Positions 37,201 through 49,395 of a stretch of DNA of 64,000 nt are shown here, in pieces. Each line of letters begins with the position of its first letter. Position 1 is the stretch's first letter. Under the pieces are notes generated by a model. The model had not been told where the DNA came from. It saw nothing but the letters and a program-made list of their open reading frames with translations, and did no database searches. The stretch spans positions 23,258,575-23,322,574 of the forward strand of contig CM029122.1 of NCBI GenBank assembly GCA_016859345.1. Direction: 5' to 3'. The translations under genes were made by a program, and so were the position numbers. The stretch is from Istiophorus platypterus. Taxonomy: Eukaryota; Chordata; Actinopteri; Istiophoriformes; Istiophoridae.

Positions 37201-40200
37201 GTACAACTATCATGCCATCATATACTAACAGACAAAATTAACTGTTAAAAATTTAAATGTGTAATATTTTGGTTTGAACTCTTTACCATCTCAACTCCAT
37301 ATTATAATGTCTATGCTACAGTCAGTGTCACGCAGTGGGTATTTTTATCCAAAGTTCTTTGAAGAACCATTTATAGTCCTGAAGACATCAGTAAAAATCA
37401 AGGCACTTTGCTGGTGCCAGGCTCTACCCTTTGAGTTTCTTGACACATCAATTGAATGTAAGGTTTTAGCCTTTATGTCTCACTAATCTAATACTTTCTG
37501 TGTCCGTCTCCCTCTCCCCTCCCTTTTGAACGGGCTGGCAGATGAAGGCCCTTCCTGGTCTTGTGATTTTGTTGGGGCCTATCACGGGCTGGTGCCTGAG
37601 TGCTGCTGTTTCTCAGCCGATGGTTCTTTGTTGGCTGTGAGCTTTCAGGAGGTGGTGACTGTGTGGAGCCCGTCTTCCTGGGAGCTCCTGACAACGCTGT
37701 CCCAGCCGCCAGGAGCCATCAGGTCAGAGCATATATATGCTCACAAATACCCACAGATTCAGTAGGAGTGGGTGTTGAACCTCAAAATTTCTAGTACTAG
37801 TTTAATTATGTTTGCAGCACTGTTAAGTATGATAACTATCATTGAATACTTGGTCAGATGTTTTATATTGTATCTTTATGTTGACATTTTTGCATACAGC
37901 TGTACAGCAAAGTAGGGTGTCAAAGCATTATTTTAATATCTGTATTGAAATGCAGACATATTTTCAGCAATATCAAAAATTTGAAATGAACGTTTTAAGG
38001 TAATTACATAGCCTTTACATGTACGCACATACACACACATATGAGACAAAACTTACAGGATATGCACTCAGACTGATGGATTTTGTCACAGTTAGCAAGC
38101 ATCGAGAGTATAAGTTACATTCAAACTGATATCAGTAGTACAAAGTGCATAACTGGACATCAAGATCTCACATTGAGCTAATAAAGGTAACATCTGAGAA
38201 TACAAAACCTTGCAATAAATAGCATTTTAAAGAAATAGGGCTGACACTATTTTAGGTTTCCTTTCCCCATCAAAAAGATCCCATGAAAAGACCAACAGTC
38301 TCTCTCTTAATACTTCTTGACTACCTTGCCTTGTCTGTGGAAATCAGCACCAAGGCAATTAGTTCCCACTGAAGGCATAGATGTTTAAAAGGGTGGGGGC
38401 GGGATAGAAGCACTTTACTAGGAACATCTGTACATCTGCAGGTATCCAATCAGCCAATCACGTGCAGCAGTGCATTTCATACAATCATGCAGATATAGAT
38501 GAGGAGTTTCATTTAATGTCCACATCAATCATCAGAATGGGGGAAAAAAATGTGATCTGAATGACAGGATTGTTGGTGCCAGACAGGTTTGTTTGAGTAT
38601 TTGTGAAACTTTTGACCTCCTGGAATTTGCACACACAACAGTCTCTAGTTTACTCACAATGACCCTAAAAAACAAAACAGTGAGAGGCAGTTCTGTGGAC
38701 AGAAATTACCTGTTGATGAAGGAGGTCAGAGGAGAATGAACGGACTGGTTGAAGCTGGCAGAAAGGCTATGGTAACTCTGATAACCAATCTTTACCACAT
38801 TTTAGTTAGATTTTTTCCTATAACATCTTAGCTCCATATTATAATGTCTATCCTCCCATTAGTTTTGTGCAGTGCATGCTTTTATCCAAAGTTCTTTGAT
38901 GAACCATTTTGGTCTTGAAGACATCAGTAAGAATCGGGGCATTTTGCTGGTGCCAGGCTCTACCCTTTCGAGTTTCTTGACACATCAATTGAATGTAAGG
39001 TTTTAGCCAAATTACCCTTTATTTCTCACTAATCTGTGGGAGCAGGAAAGCATCTCAGAATGCCCAACACAACAAATCTTGAGGTGGATCAGCTATAACA
39101 GCAGAAGACCACGTCAAGTTCCACTCTTGTCAGCCAAGAACAGCACTCTGAGGCTGTAGTGGGCACAGACTCATTGAAACTGGACACATGAAGAGTGGAA
39201 AATATGTAGCCAGGTCTGATGAATCTGAATTTCTGCTGAGGCAGCAGATGGTTGGGTCAGAATTTGACTTTAACAGCCTGAATCCATGGACCCAACCTGC
39301 CTTGTGTCAACAGTCCAGTCTGCTAACGGTGGTATAATGGTGTGGGGAATGTTTTCTTGGCACACTTTGGGCCCTTAAGACAAATCAGTCATCATTTAAA
39401 ACCACAGCCCGTCTGAGTATTATTGCTGACCATGTGCTCCCCTTCATGACCATAGTTTATCATCTTCTAATGGCTACTTCCAGCAGGATAATGCACCATG
39501 ACACAAAGCAAAAGTCGTGTCAAATGTTTTTATGAAAATGAGAATGAGTTCGGTGCACTTCAGTGGCCTCCTCAGTCACTAGACCTGAATCCAGTAGAAA
39601 ACCTTTAGGATGTGGTAGAGCAGGAGATTAGCAGCATGAATGTGCAGCTGACAAATCTGCAGAAACGATGTGATGCATCATGTCAACATGGACCAAAATG
39701 TCAAAGAAATGTTTTCAACATCTTGTGGAATCCAGGCCACAAAGAGCTGAAGCTCTTTTGAGAGTAAAGGGAGGTTGTACCCAGTATTAGTATAGTGTTC
39801 TTGATAAAGTGTATTTTTTTTTTTTTTTTTTTTTAGCATAGTTTGATATGTGAAAACAACTTTTTCTAAAAAATGAATTAATAAATCCCAACATTTTAGC
39901 AAATTTTACTCAAACATGAGGAAATGGGGCATTTGTTGGGAACTATTTTCAGCAGCGGACTAATCCCCATTTGGTGCTCTCATGAGCAGTAACAGGTTTA
40001 TGGGATTAATTCAAAATTAACCACTGAGTGTATGTGTTCATCGTAATGAAGGTACATATCAGCTAGTGCACATTGTGGCTTGTTAATTCTTTTAAATAGT
40101 TATTGGACAACAAAAGGGGAGGAGGGAGTAATGCACTCATAACTAAGATTCAGTTTTCTTATTTTTTAGGGAAATCACAACTCTTATTCAGAAGATACTG

Positions 40201-43200
40201 CAATGCACAACTAACAGTAGGCAGTTAATTAAAGCACAGCGCACACACAGATTCACTAAACAGTTAGCTGTTTGAGAGTTTGGCTGTCTGCTGTGGAGGT
40301 TCCTCGGTGGTGGACGTCTTTGAGCAGTTAAATGACCTCTTCAACACACTGGCAGAGGTCCAGAATGTTGTTTCTCACGGCAGAAAGGAGATGTAACTGC
40401 CTGAGCACAAGAAGTGCTGCCTGTCAGCCAGTTGAACACGGGGACAGGCTGCAGTTTTGCAACGTTGCTTGAGTCTCAGAAATGTTGGCAGATGTCCCTT
40501 CTGCGGAAGAAGGGGCCCCCAGGTCAATGAGGACACAAAACTACTGTTGCTAGTTTCTGTACCACCCCCCCCCCCCAAAGAAAAAAAAAAATTGCCAAAC
40601 ACTGAGTCTGCCTTTAGTATATTTGAAAGAAAGCAAAGAGATGACATGCAGTGTCTCTTAAAATGAAGGACTCAACAAAGATAAGCATAAAAAAAGGGAA
40701 CTTCTTTTAAAAGTTTTTCAGTGAACAGCACCAGAAAAGGTCATTTGGTAGTTAGTGTAAATGGGCAGACTTTTATTTTGTTTCCCTCATACACAAACTT
40801 AAATCAGTCATACTCAGAAAATGTCTTAAAATGAGCAGACATTTCCTGTGTAATTTGGGAGCTGAAAGGGAATTTGTGAGTAATAAGACTTCAAAGTCTA
40901 ATGGAGGAAACTGGAAGATGTTAATGTTTTGACAGCTGCCCGGTGCCCCTTACATAACTACCACCTATGGATGTGTAGAGCTGGCTCAACTGCTTCACCT
41001 CCAACCTCACCAACTCTTGACCTTTTACACGTAACTTCAAGAATTAATAATGTTTTGGCTCACTTGCAGAAGGCTGATAAAAGTGATGCTATTGATCTGA
41101 CAGTACTTTTTTTTTATCAAGAAAAGTAATTAATTAAAGCATTTTTTAATAGGAATGTCACAGACTTACTTAAAGAGGTATAGAAAGCAGCATTTCAAAG
41201 TCTGAAAGGCTGGTAGTTGTTGCTTTATCTGCCATTGTTTCTTAGTGGGTGTTCAGACCCTGGTTACATGTTCCCATTTGAAGCCCCAAAAATGGAAAAC
41301 TCTTCAGAAGCTAATCCTGTGAAATAAGTGTGGTGTGTGGAGCTGGGTGGTTGGGGGTGCATTTTGGATTCCTTACAGTCACAAGAAAACTAAAGGGACT
41401 TTTTCCTTGACTTTTCATCAGGGATCTTTATTTTGGGCAACTAAGCTGTTCCAAGTATCTGCTTGGAACCACTGCAAACAACCTGCTCTGCTGCTGGAAC
41501 CTCCTCACCTGCTCCTGTAAGACCACTTGGACATGTCATAAACAAATTTGCAACTGTATGAATTAAATGAAGATGACATTTTGTTCTTGCATATAATCAT
41601 GCTTTTCTCTTTTTCTTTCTCCATTTCTTCTGTCTTCTGTCCTCTCTGGCAGTGGAGTGGAGCACCTCCATGGACATCAGCCTGCTGCTGGCTGACCCCC
41701 TCTCTGAGAACATGGCTGCCTTCTGCTGTCAGTCTGGAAGCACTGACTGTAAGCTACTTTGGTGCCTAAATCCAAGTTGGATCACATCTTAAACCAAAAG
41801 AAAAGCTTTTTTGCAATTCAAATTTAATGCCAGAGCAACCATTTTTGAAAAGTGTAATACTTGAATGTGTCCGACAAGTCTGGCCTAAGTGGCGAGTAAT
41901 AACATCTGTCATTTCAAAGAGAAGAAATCCTATTTACTTTCACTCTCTATATATCTCTATATAATTTTTGTTGGTGTTTCTTCCTAAATATCACATTGAC
42001 GTTAGTATTAAGACCCTTTACTCATTACTTAGTTGAAGCACCTGCCAATGATTACAGCCCTGAGTCCTCTTGGGTATGACACAATAAACTTTACAAACCT
42101 AGATTTGGGGATTTTCTGCCCTTCTTCTCGCCAGATCCTTCCAGGCTCTGTCAGGTTGGATGGGGACCATCGGTGTCGAACTATTTTCAGGTCCCTCCAG
42201 AGAAGTTCGATTGAGTTCAAGTCGGGGCTCTGGCTGAGCCAGTCAAGGACATTCACAGAGTTGTCTCTAAGCCACTTGTGTGGCTGTATGCTTAGGGTCA
42301 TTGTCCTGTGGGAACGTGAACCTTCAGCCCAGTCTGAGGTCCTGAGTGCTCTGGACCAGGTGTTCAGTAAGCAAATCTTTGTACTTTGCTCCATTCAGCT
42401 TTCCCTCGGCCCTGAACAGCCTCCCTGTCCCTGCCACTGAAAAACACCCCCAGAGCTTGATGCTGCCACCACCATGTTTCACCGTCAGGAGGTGATGAGC
42501 AGTGCCTGGTTTTCTCGAGACTTAAGGCCAAACAGTTCAATCTTAGTATAATCAGACCAGAGAATCTTGTTTCCCATTGTCTGAGAGTCATGTGTCTTTC
42601 ACCGAGGAGACGCTTCCATATGGCCACTCTGTCATAGAGCCCAGGTCAATGGAGTGCTGCAGGGTTGTCCTTCTAGAAGTTTCTGCCATTCCCACACAGG
42701 ATCTCTAGAGCTCAGCCAGAGTGACCATTGAGTTCTGGGTCACCTCTCTTACTAAGAGTTGCAGTTGCAGTTTGGCTTGGCAGCTCTAGGAAGAGTCCGG
42801 TTGTTCCAAACTTCTTCCACTGAGGAATTACAGAGGCCACTGTTCTCTTGGGAACCTTCATTGCACCAGAATTTACCACAGGTGGACTCCAGTCAAGGTG
42901 CAGAAACATCTCAAATATGATCCAGAAAAATAGGAGGCACCTGAGCTCAATTTCAAGGGTCATAGCAAAGGGTCTGAATACTCTTGTCAATGTGATGTTA
43001 TAGTTTTTCCTTTGTCATTATGGAGTATTGAGTCTAGAATAATGAGGGGAAAATGAATTTAAAAGAGCACAAGCCTGCAACATAACGAAATATGAAAAAA
43101 TTGGAGCAGTCTGAATACTTTCTGAATGCACTGTATCTTTTTTGGTTATAATGGAAAAAAGTTAATCTAGAAACAAAACCAGGTTGGTCACGGATTTGAC

Positions 43201-45799
43201 AGTGAAAGAATTCCATGTCTTGCGTAATAAATATATTAGTATCAGAGTTAGTAGAATCGCAGTACTTTTGGCATCTATTATCAGTGTGCCAAGACTTTGA
43301 AACTTATATTTCTTTTTAGCTGTCAACTAAAATGTTTAGTCAATATCTGAATCAATGTTTTCCTTTTTTAACATTTTTTTTTCTGCATGGGTTTTTTTTT
43401 TTTTTTTCTTCCGTCTCTGTTTCAGTGTTTGTGTTTAAGCCCAATGAGCCTCGGCCGCTGTTTTCCCATAAGGCCGTGTGTTCAGGCAAGGTGACTCATG
43501 CTGTCTTTGCCCCGAGGGAGCACATGCTGGAGAGCTGTGAAGAGAGCAGCCAGTGGCTCAACTGCTCCCAGCTCTACTTCCTTACTCAGTACATGGTAAA
43601 TACTATGAAGAGTTTATGTTAAAATGACAATAAAGAATAGAACAGCGGGGGGGGGGGGGTTCCTTGACATTAGAAGGTACTGTCATAGCCCTGGCAAGAT
43701 TTTGTGTAGGGCTTTTCTTCATCAAGGCCTTTTATTGTTGCTGAGCTCATCAGTTTATTCCTTCTTTTTAAGACTTTGCAAAATTGTTGATCTGATCTCC
43801 AAAAGTTTCTGTATCTATCTGATAGGTTTTGTTTTTTTTCAACCTAACGATTGCCTCCTTCATTTGTATCAATACCTTTATTGACCACATATTCAAGATC
43901 CCATGAACAGCTACCAGATGCAAAGTCAACATTTGGAATCAATGCTAGAACTTTTATCTGCTTCATTTGTCATGAAATAACAAGGGGACAGGCCACACCT
44001 GGTCATAAAAGTGATTAATTTTTGTAACTTTGTATCATTGGGAAAACAAAACATTGACATGAAAGAGGGGTTTTCCATATCTACCTTAGCACATTCTGTG
44101 TTATTATTTTGTTCATGCTGCTCACTGATGTGGCCTCTCCTGCAGGACCTCATGACGTTCACCACCGAGGCAGAAGAGGACAAACTGATGGCCTCCAGCA
44201 AACAGGTACAGCAGCCTGTGCACTAACCACATTCTTGGCCTGGGGTTCAAAAACTCAAGGTGTCACATAGTGAGGATGTTTTCCAAACTCTGAAGAGACC
44301 ATTTTCATATTCAATGTGTCCTCATGCTTACCAGGTGGAACATGTCATAACTAGTAAAATTAAAAAGACTGATTCCTGTCTTTAGTTGTAACTTCATATG
44401 TTTTCTTCACAGATGAACACTAAGGGTAAATCATGGTGAAAAACCCAGCTCATTGTGCTCAGATCAAGTCACAGGAACTGTCCAATAAACAGGCCATCAG
44501 TAGAACCATATTACTTTTTAAAGGCCCTGTTCTCTTACAATTGGGCAGAGGGAACACAAATCATCCACAAACTATACCCTTTCTCTATCTTTTACATCAC
44601 TCCCAACTTTTTAAACTGTTGACCTATTTTAATTTTTTAATGATAAGACACTCCTGACATGAAAAAGCTTATGATTTTTTTCTCCTTCAAGCTTGTGATC
44701 GATGACAGTATCGCCATGACACCGTTCTACCTGTTGCTTGGTAAACACCGGCAGCAGCAGCAGGAAATTCAAGATACACTAAGCACCCTGTCATGTGAGA
44801 GAACCCCTCTGCCACAGGGCTCTGTGGCTATTAAGGAGGTCAGTAGTTCAGCGCTGCATGAAATAAATCACATAAAGTCAGTTTTATTTATATATCCCAA
44901 TATAACAAATTGGCCACAAGAGGCTTCACAATTTGTGTGGCATACAACACCCTCTGTCACTTTGTGTTGAATATAAGCCGGTTCATCTGGTTTAGTGACA
45001 AGTTTATTTTTGTGCTTCTCAAATTTGAATCATGGATTTTTAAGATTTTCAGTTTTTGTGAAAATTAAAATGTAAGAAAATTTTGTAGTTTTTGTATATG
45101 TCAGTGTGTGGTGCCTTAAACCTTGTCTTTGACAGCTTCTGCAGACCCCAGCCCATGTCCTGCCCTCTACCTCTTTCCTCTGCTCCATGTTTGTAAAGTC
45201 TTTGCTCATCTCCGTCACAGACTCCAGGTCAGTAGTTCACTAAGGAAAGCTTTAGAAATTCAACATGTCCTAGCATGTAGTGAGTAATGATAATGTACAG
45301 TCACAAATCTTAATTTTAAGTTGTTTGGTGGGTTCGGGACAAAAATGTGGAAGTGTAATATACTTGACACCTCACTAACTTCGTCACCTCGGGTCAGATA
45401 ATGTCTGCCTGTTTTGAGAAAACATTGCTGCAATTCAGGCATCTCGTGATTCAGCAACTTAAGATCCTGGCTAAACTAGTGCTCACAGGGAAATGTGGGC
45501 TTGTCCTTGTTTATCTCTGAAAATATGCAGAGTCATATTAACTTTTTTTTTCCCCCCATGTGTGCTCTCATGGTCTCAGGGAGGAAAGCAAACATGCAGA
45601 GGAGGAAATGGAGAGTGACAAAGAGGAAGAGGATTCAGAGGAGGAAATGGAATCCAGCACCTCGAGACCAGAGGAGACGTCACTGAGGGGCCAGGCAGTA
45701 GAGAATGCAGCCCCTCCACTGACAAAATTCCAGCTCAGGGAACTGAGGAGGGTGAAGAAACTTGACCACAGCTGGCTTGCAGGCCTCCTGGACTCTTGA
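28966..45799 (+). CDS. wdr75: wdr75, complete coding region in 21 exons (837 aa)
   Basis: WDR75 (yeast Utp17/Nan1) is a nucleolar WD-repeat protein of the t-UTP/UTP-A part of the small-subunit processome, needed for pre-rRNA transcription and 18S processing. Exons: 28966-29051, 29366-29495, 31754-31819, 32094-32193, 32754-32878, 33383-33453, 33742-33858, 34135-34223, 34444-34602, 34857-34916, 35706-35821, 36123-36298, 36512-36669, 37542-37722, 41422-41516, 41653-41748, 43426-43595, 44146-44205, 44692-44838, 45136-45227, 45580-45799. All phases join. The protein starts MVEHGDIRVVHRGGS and carries WD-type blocks (SADGTVRLWDF, HDDGKIRLW, SKDGHFKAW, LVLNGKPGHLQFYSL is shortened here to VLNGKPGHLQFYSL). 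It has the conserved LGKHRQQQ and TPAHVLPS segments and an acidic Glu-rich stretch before the final HSWLAGLLDS. Human WDR75 is 830 aa. The ATG has a good context (A at -3, G at +4). Confidence 0.95.
29851..31606. repeat. Tandem duplication (880 + 876 bp) in wdr75 intron 2
   Basis: Unit 1 is 29851-30730 and unit 2 is 30731-31606, head to tail. By eye they differ by one base (AGTTAATAC versus AGTTTATAC) and 4 bp in a CA run. The ends share ATTT, suggesting microhomology at the junction. Each unit contains a CA run, a TG/TATG run and an identical meaningless 75-codon minus-strand frame. It lies wholly within intron 2 (29496-31753), so the coding sequence is unaffected. Confidence 0.9.
37028..37071. 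repeat. CATA tetranucleotide microsatellite
   Basis: About eleven CATA units in wdr75 intron 13. It is likely polymorphic. Confidence 0.9.
37290..37490. repeat. Dispersed ~200-bp repeat, copy A (wdr75 intron 13)
   Basis: This segment (CTCCATATTATAATGTCTAT ... TTCTTGACACATCAATTGAATGTAAGG) recurs in the same orientation at about 38,826-39,042 with scattered differences. It ends about 50 bp before wdr75 exon 14. It may be an unnamed interspersed repeat or an intron piece copied to the second site. Confidence 0.75.
38411..39811 (+). mobile_element. Degenerate Tc1/mariner-like transposon in wdr75 intron 14
   Basis: The ends are imperfect inverted repeats (CACTTTACTAGGAACATC and GTTCTTGATAAAGTG). 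Inside is a decayed transposase gene on the plus strand, still readable at DNA level around TGGCTACTTCCAGCAGGATAATGC (a QQDNA-type motif) and CTCAGTCACTAGACCTGAATCC (SPDLNP). Multiple stops and indels make it inactive. It is interrupted at about 38,812-39,045 by copy B of the ~200-bp repeat. Confidence 0.8.
38826..39042. repeat. Dispersed ~200-bp repeat, copy B (inserted in the Tc1 relic)
   Basis: It matches 37,290-37,490 in the same orientation. Tc1-type sequence reads up to about 38,812 and resumes at about 39,045 (GAGCAGGAAAGCATCTC), so this copy arrived after the transposon. Confidence 0.7.
39812..41421. other. Remainder of wdr75 intron 14
   Basis: Contains a poly-T run at about 39,815-39,835 and, at 40,255-40,660, a stretch of more balanced composition that I could not assign. 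A CCCCCCCCCC/AAAAAAA run lies at about 40,564-40,590. No exon is needed here, since exon 14 (ends 37722) and exon 15 (starts 41422) join in phase. Confidence 0.4.
41995..43135 (-). mobile_element. Degenerate Tc1-like transposon in wdr75 intron 16
   Basis: The right end (CTTTCTGAATGCACTGTA, to 43135) is a typical fish Tc1 terminus; the left end is eroded. The minus strand still encodes transposase pieces: VPKRTVASVIPQWKKFGTT (N-terminal DNA-binding region, near 42,830), and WLSQSPDLNSIELLWRDLK and SYPRGLRAVI (C-terminal catalytic part, 42,040-42,310). Stops and frame changes separate them. It is oriented opposite to wdr75. Confidence 0.85.
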
Positions 45800-45830
45800 A
45801 GATGACTGTACAAAAATAGACACACACAGA

Positions 45831-47698
45831 TACAGTGCCTACACAAAGTTTTCACCACATCAATATTTCTTTTATGTATATATTATTTTTCACCATTAAA
45901 TCAGAAAAGATTTCTTATGGAAAGAAAAAGGCCGTCAAAGTGTAAACAAATCTCTGGAAATACAAAAAAAATGTGATTGCATTAGTGCCCAGCAGTTTGG
46001 CAGCAATTACAGCATCGATTCATTATGGATGAGTCTGACATATTTAAACAATTTAAAAAAAAAAACAAAAACGGTTTTTCTCTGTAAAACTGCTGAGGCT
46101 CTGTTGGACAAGGAACATGTGTCAACAGCAGTTTTCTTGCCCAGATTTCTGGATTGTATTGAGGACTGGACTCAGCCACTCATGAATATTAACACTGTTG
46201 TTTTTTAAGCCATTCCCATGTAGCTTTGGCTGTATGTTTGTGGTGGGTATCTTGTTGGAAAATAAATCTATTCCCAAGCCACAGTTCTCCAGCAGACACC
46301 AGCAGGTTTTTCCTTAAGGGTTCCTCTAAATATTGCTACAGGTCTGGTTCCTGTTTTGCCATCATCCCACATGCAAGCTGTGATTATCAACATTAGATCA
46401 TTTCTATATTATTCTCTTCTTTTTACATGTTTCATCGGTCAAAATGAACACAATACTTCTGACTGATGCACAGCCATCTAAGAGCTCTGTAGGACTTTTT
46501 AATTTATCTGCCACTGGGAGGCTACAATCGTTGAAATTGCTTTCGTGAAAACAGGACCATTTTACGTGCTACCTTCTAAAAGCCTCCAAGTTCCTGTTGC
46601 AGAGAGGCATCACCACAATGCTTGGCATGACAGTGCCTCCGCAGGCTTACTGAAGGCAAATGTGTTTTTTACTGATGTAGTCTCTAGTTCACAGCTAATA
46701 CTGAGTTTAGTATGATGGTCAAAAAGCTCAGTTTTGGATTCAAATGACTATAGAACCTTGTTTTGTGTCAGTCTTCGGTCTACATGCCTGATGACAAACG
46801 CTAGCTGAGGATATAATGTCATTGAATTACAGAATTGCTTAATTGTACCCATACTATGTTTGATTCAATTTTATCATCGATCTCACTGTACTCAAAAAAT
46901 ATTCATTTTCTTGTTAATGTTTTTTCCATCCTTGATCTGACCTGTAAGTTGTAACAGACTTGATTGAAATGCTCTTTCTTCATTAGTGGCTTGGTCTTTG
47001 TTTTGTTTTTTTTTTTGTTCGTTTTTTTCAGCAGATTTGATCAAATTTATATTCACATAACTATGACTCAAAAGGGCAGAAGCTGGACAGTTGAATCATT
47101 TATAGATTACTTCCATTTTTACTCTTCTATTATCTGGCTAAACTGTTTTCACACATTCTCACTCACAGGACAGGGTGTTACAGCTGAATTCATTTGGTGG
47201 GAAACTAAGGTGCAACCTTTGCAGTTGGAAAATTATTGGTTAGTGTTACAGTATAATGAAGAATCCTTCCTGAAGAATTACCCCTGGTAACTGCAGAATT
47301 ACCCCATAGAGTGCAAGTACCACTGACTAAATCGCTGGTCTTCATGATGTAATTTTTGATAGTGTATTAAATAAATGCACACTGGGATCTTCCATATAAG
47401 TTTTACTTGACCTTAAATCAGCTGCCAGGCCTTGATTACACACAGTGAACATTTCATGACATACATGACCTACAAATGGCTGCACAAGTTATGATTTTGG
47501 TATGCTGTAGAAAAGGCATTAAATAATTAGGCCATCATTTATTTTGAACGGTGATCAATTTAAGGATTTTTTTTCTTTGTACATTAAAGATTTTATTATG
47601 TAGCTTTGTCAAAAAATGCTTAATTTCATCCACAGTAAATCAATGTTAAAACATGAAAAGGTCTAAGGGTACGGTGTCAACTTTTTATAGACCCTGTA
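45831..47698. mobile_element. Tc1/mariner-like relic forming the wdr75 3' flank
   Basis: The ends TACAGTGCCTACACAAAG (45831) and CTTTTTATAGACCCTGTA (to 47698) are imperfect inverted repeats of the fish Tc1 type. Inside, antisense transposase-like words survive (GCCATTCCCATGTAGCTTTGGC, CATCACCACAATGCTTGGC, GGTCAAAAAGCTCAGTTTTGG). No intact frame remains. The element starts 31 bp after the wdr75 stop, so any longer wdr75 3' UTR runs into it. Candidate signals are ATTAAA at 45895 and AATAAA near 46,260, 47,370 and 47,747. Confidence 0.55.
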
Positions 47699-48442
47699 TG
47701 TATGCACATCTTCTTGCAGTCACACATTTTTCTCTACTTTGAAATTTAATAAAATGATGTATCCCTGTCATTAAGATGCCTGCCTCTGTGATTTTGCCTC
47801 ATCCCTCATCTTCACATGCAACATAAGTGTGTTTTCCAGGGTCCAAACTCAGCCTTTTTCCATTGTTAGTTCGCTGTGATGTAATTGGGTAAACTGCTGA
47901 AGGTTGCATACGTAGATGACGTTTCTTACATGGTTGTATAAGCTAGTGAACTATGACACACATCTAGCCAGCCTGTTGCTTTCATGAAGGATTAGGATTA
48001 ACATGAGGTAAAATCTGCAGTAAAGACATACTGTCTGAATCAATGCCTAACATTTTACTTTGCCATGATATTTAATATTAGAGTTAGTGGTCATTTTCTT
48101 GGAGAGCTTGAACAGTTAACTCTTCTTGTTTCACCAGGACCTGGAAATGGCATGTTATTGGTGCTGTAAAGTCAGGCTTAATAAAGTAGACTATTGAGTC
48201 TTGAGTAACTAATCCCAAAGTCATGAGTAAACTATCAGAGGGAGAGAGTCATGTTTTGTTCCCAACATTGTATAAGAATGTGCACTTTCATCTCAGCATT
48301 TTTCAGTTCCTTTCTCTGTGAGGTGTCAGGTTTTCACTAGCTGGCCTGAGGCTCCCCACAGAAAATCAGTTGTGTCATGATCTCTGCATGTGGTGAGAAG
48401 TCAAGGCTGTACAGGAGCTTTTGTTGATCAAACTGGGTCACA

Positions 48443-48457
48443 GTATATACGCATATA

Positions 48458-48534
<77 letters not shown>

Positions 48535-48536
48535 TT
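48443..48536. repeat. AT dinucleotide array
   Basis: About 90 bp of nearly pure alternating AT, which is self-complementary and prone to cruciform extrusion and length change. Confidence 0.9.
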
Positions 48537-48864
48537 AACATTACTTTCTGTTAAATGTGCCTTAGGGCCAAATAGAAAGGGGAAAAATTACTGTAATTCA
48601 TTCTTGAAGTCTGGTTTAACCATTGAACTTTATGATAGTTTTACACTTTTTAAACTTTCCTTTTATATTTACAGGTGAGCAAGGCACTTCAGCAGCAGCA
48701 GCAACAATCATTTATAGATATGTAAATATATGCATAGATGCTGCTTTTCCACAAACAAAGCCAGTTCAATAAAGAGTTTGTTTAAAAATCAACTCACAGA
48801 AGAAAGGAGGAAATAAAAAACTAGAACTAGAACATTAACCTAGACTAGAACTCTGTGTTTTTAC

Positions 48865-49395
48865 CTTAAAGAAACAGCTCGACATTTTAGGGAAGATGCT
48901 TATTGTTTTCTTGCTAAAAGTTAAATGAGAAGATTGATACCATGGAGTCATGAAAGTGGAGATGGTTAAAGCAGATAGTTCTACATACCCACAGCAAAGC
49001 TTACAAATAAGCATGTTACATCATTTGTTTAATATGTAATGTGCTGGGCTATTTCTTTGCTGGGTGCAATGAGTTCATGTAGCCTAATATATACAGTAAC
49101 TCCCCCATAAAACCACAATTTTTCATTTATTATCCCTTTTATCAGGTTAAGCAAACAAAATAAAACACGTTAATTAATGAGCTGTAGGTACTGGTAGGCA
49201 AATTTTGTTATCTGTGTTCAGAGCCAGGCTAGGTGTTTCCCCTTGTTTCCAGATGTTATGCTAAGATGAGTTATCTAGCAGTTGGCAGTGGCTTCAAATT
49301 TAACAGATAGACCTGAGAGTTGTATCAGTCTTCTCATCCAATTCCCAGTGAGAGCAAATATGCACATTTCCCAGAATGTAAAACTATTACTTTGA
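48865..49395. repeat. Fold-back (MITE-like) interspersed repeat, copy 2
   Basis: Left arm GACATTTTAGGGAAGATGC ... ATGAGAAGATTGATACCA; inverted right arm TATCAGTCTTCTCATCC ... GCACATTTCCCAGAATG. The central part holds GTTTCCCCTTGTTTCCAG. Same family as 7,975-8,350. Confidence 0.6.

Noticed and set aside
40255..40660. Stretch of balanced composition with 60-90-codon frames in wdr75 intron 14
   Set aside because: It looks like an eroded repeat or retrosequence, but I could not identify a family. wdr75 exons on both sides join in phase without it.
31820..45579. Intronic snoRNAs in wdr75, expected in some ribosome-biogenesis genes
   Set aside because: I looked for paired C/D boxes and found only isolated TGATG-like words with no convincing partner. 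A covariance-model search would be decisive.
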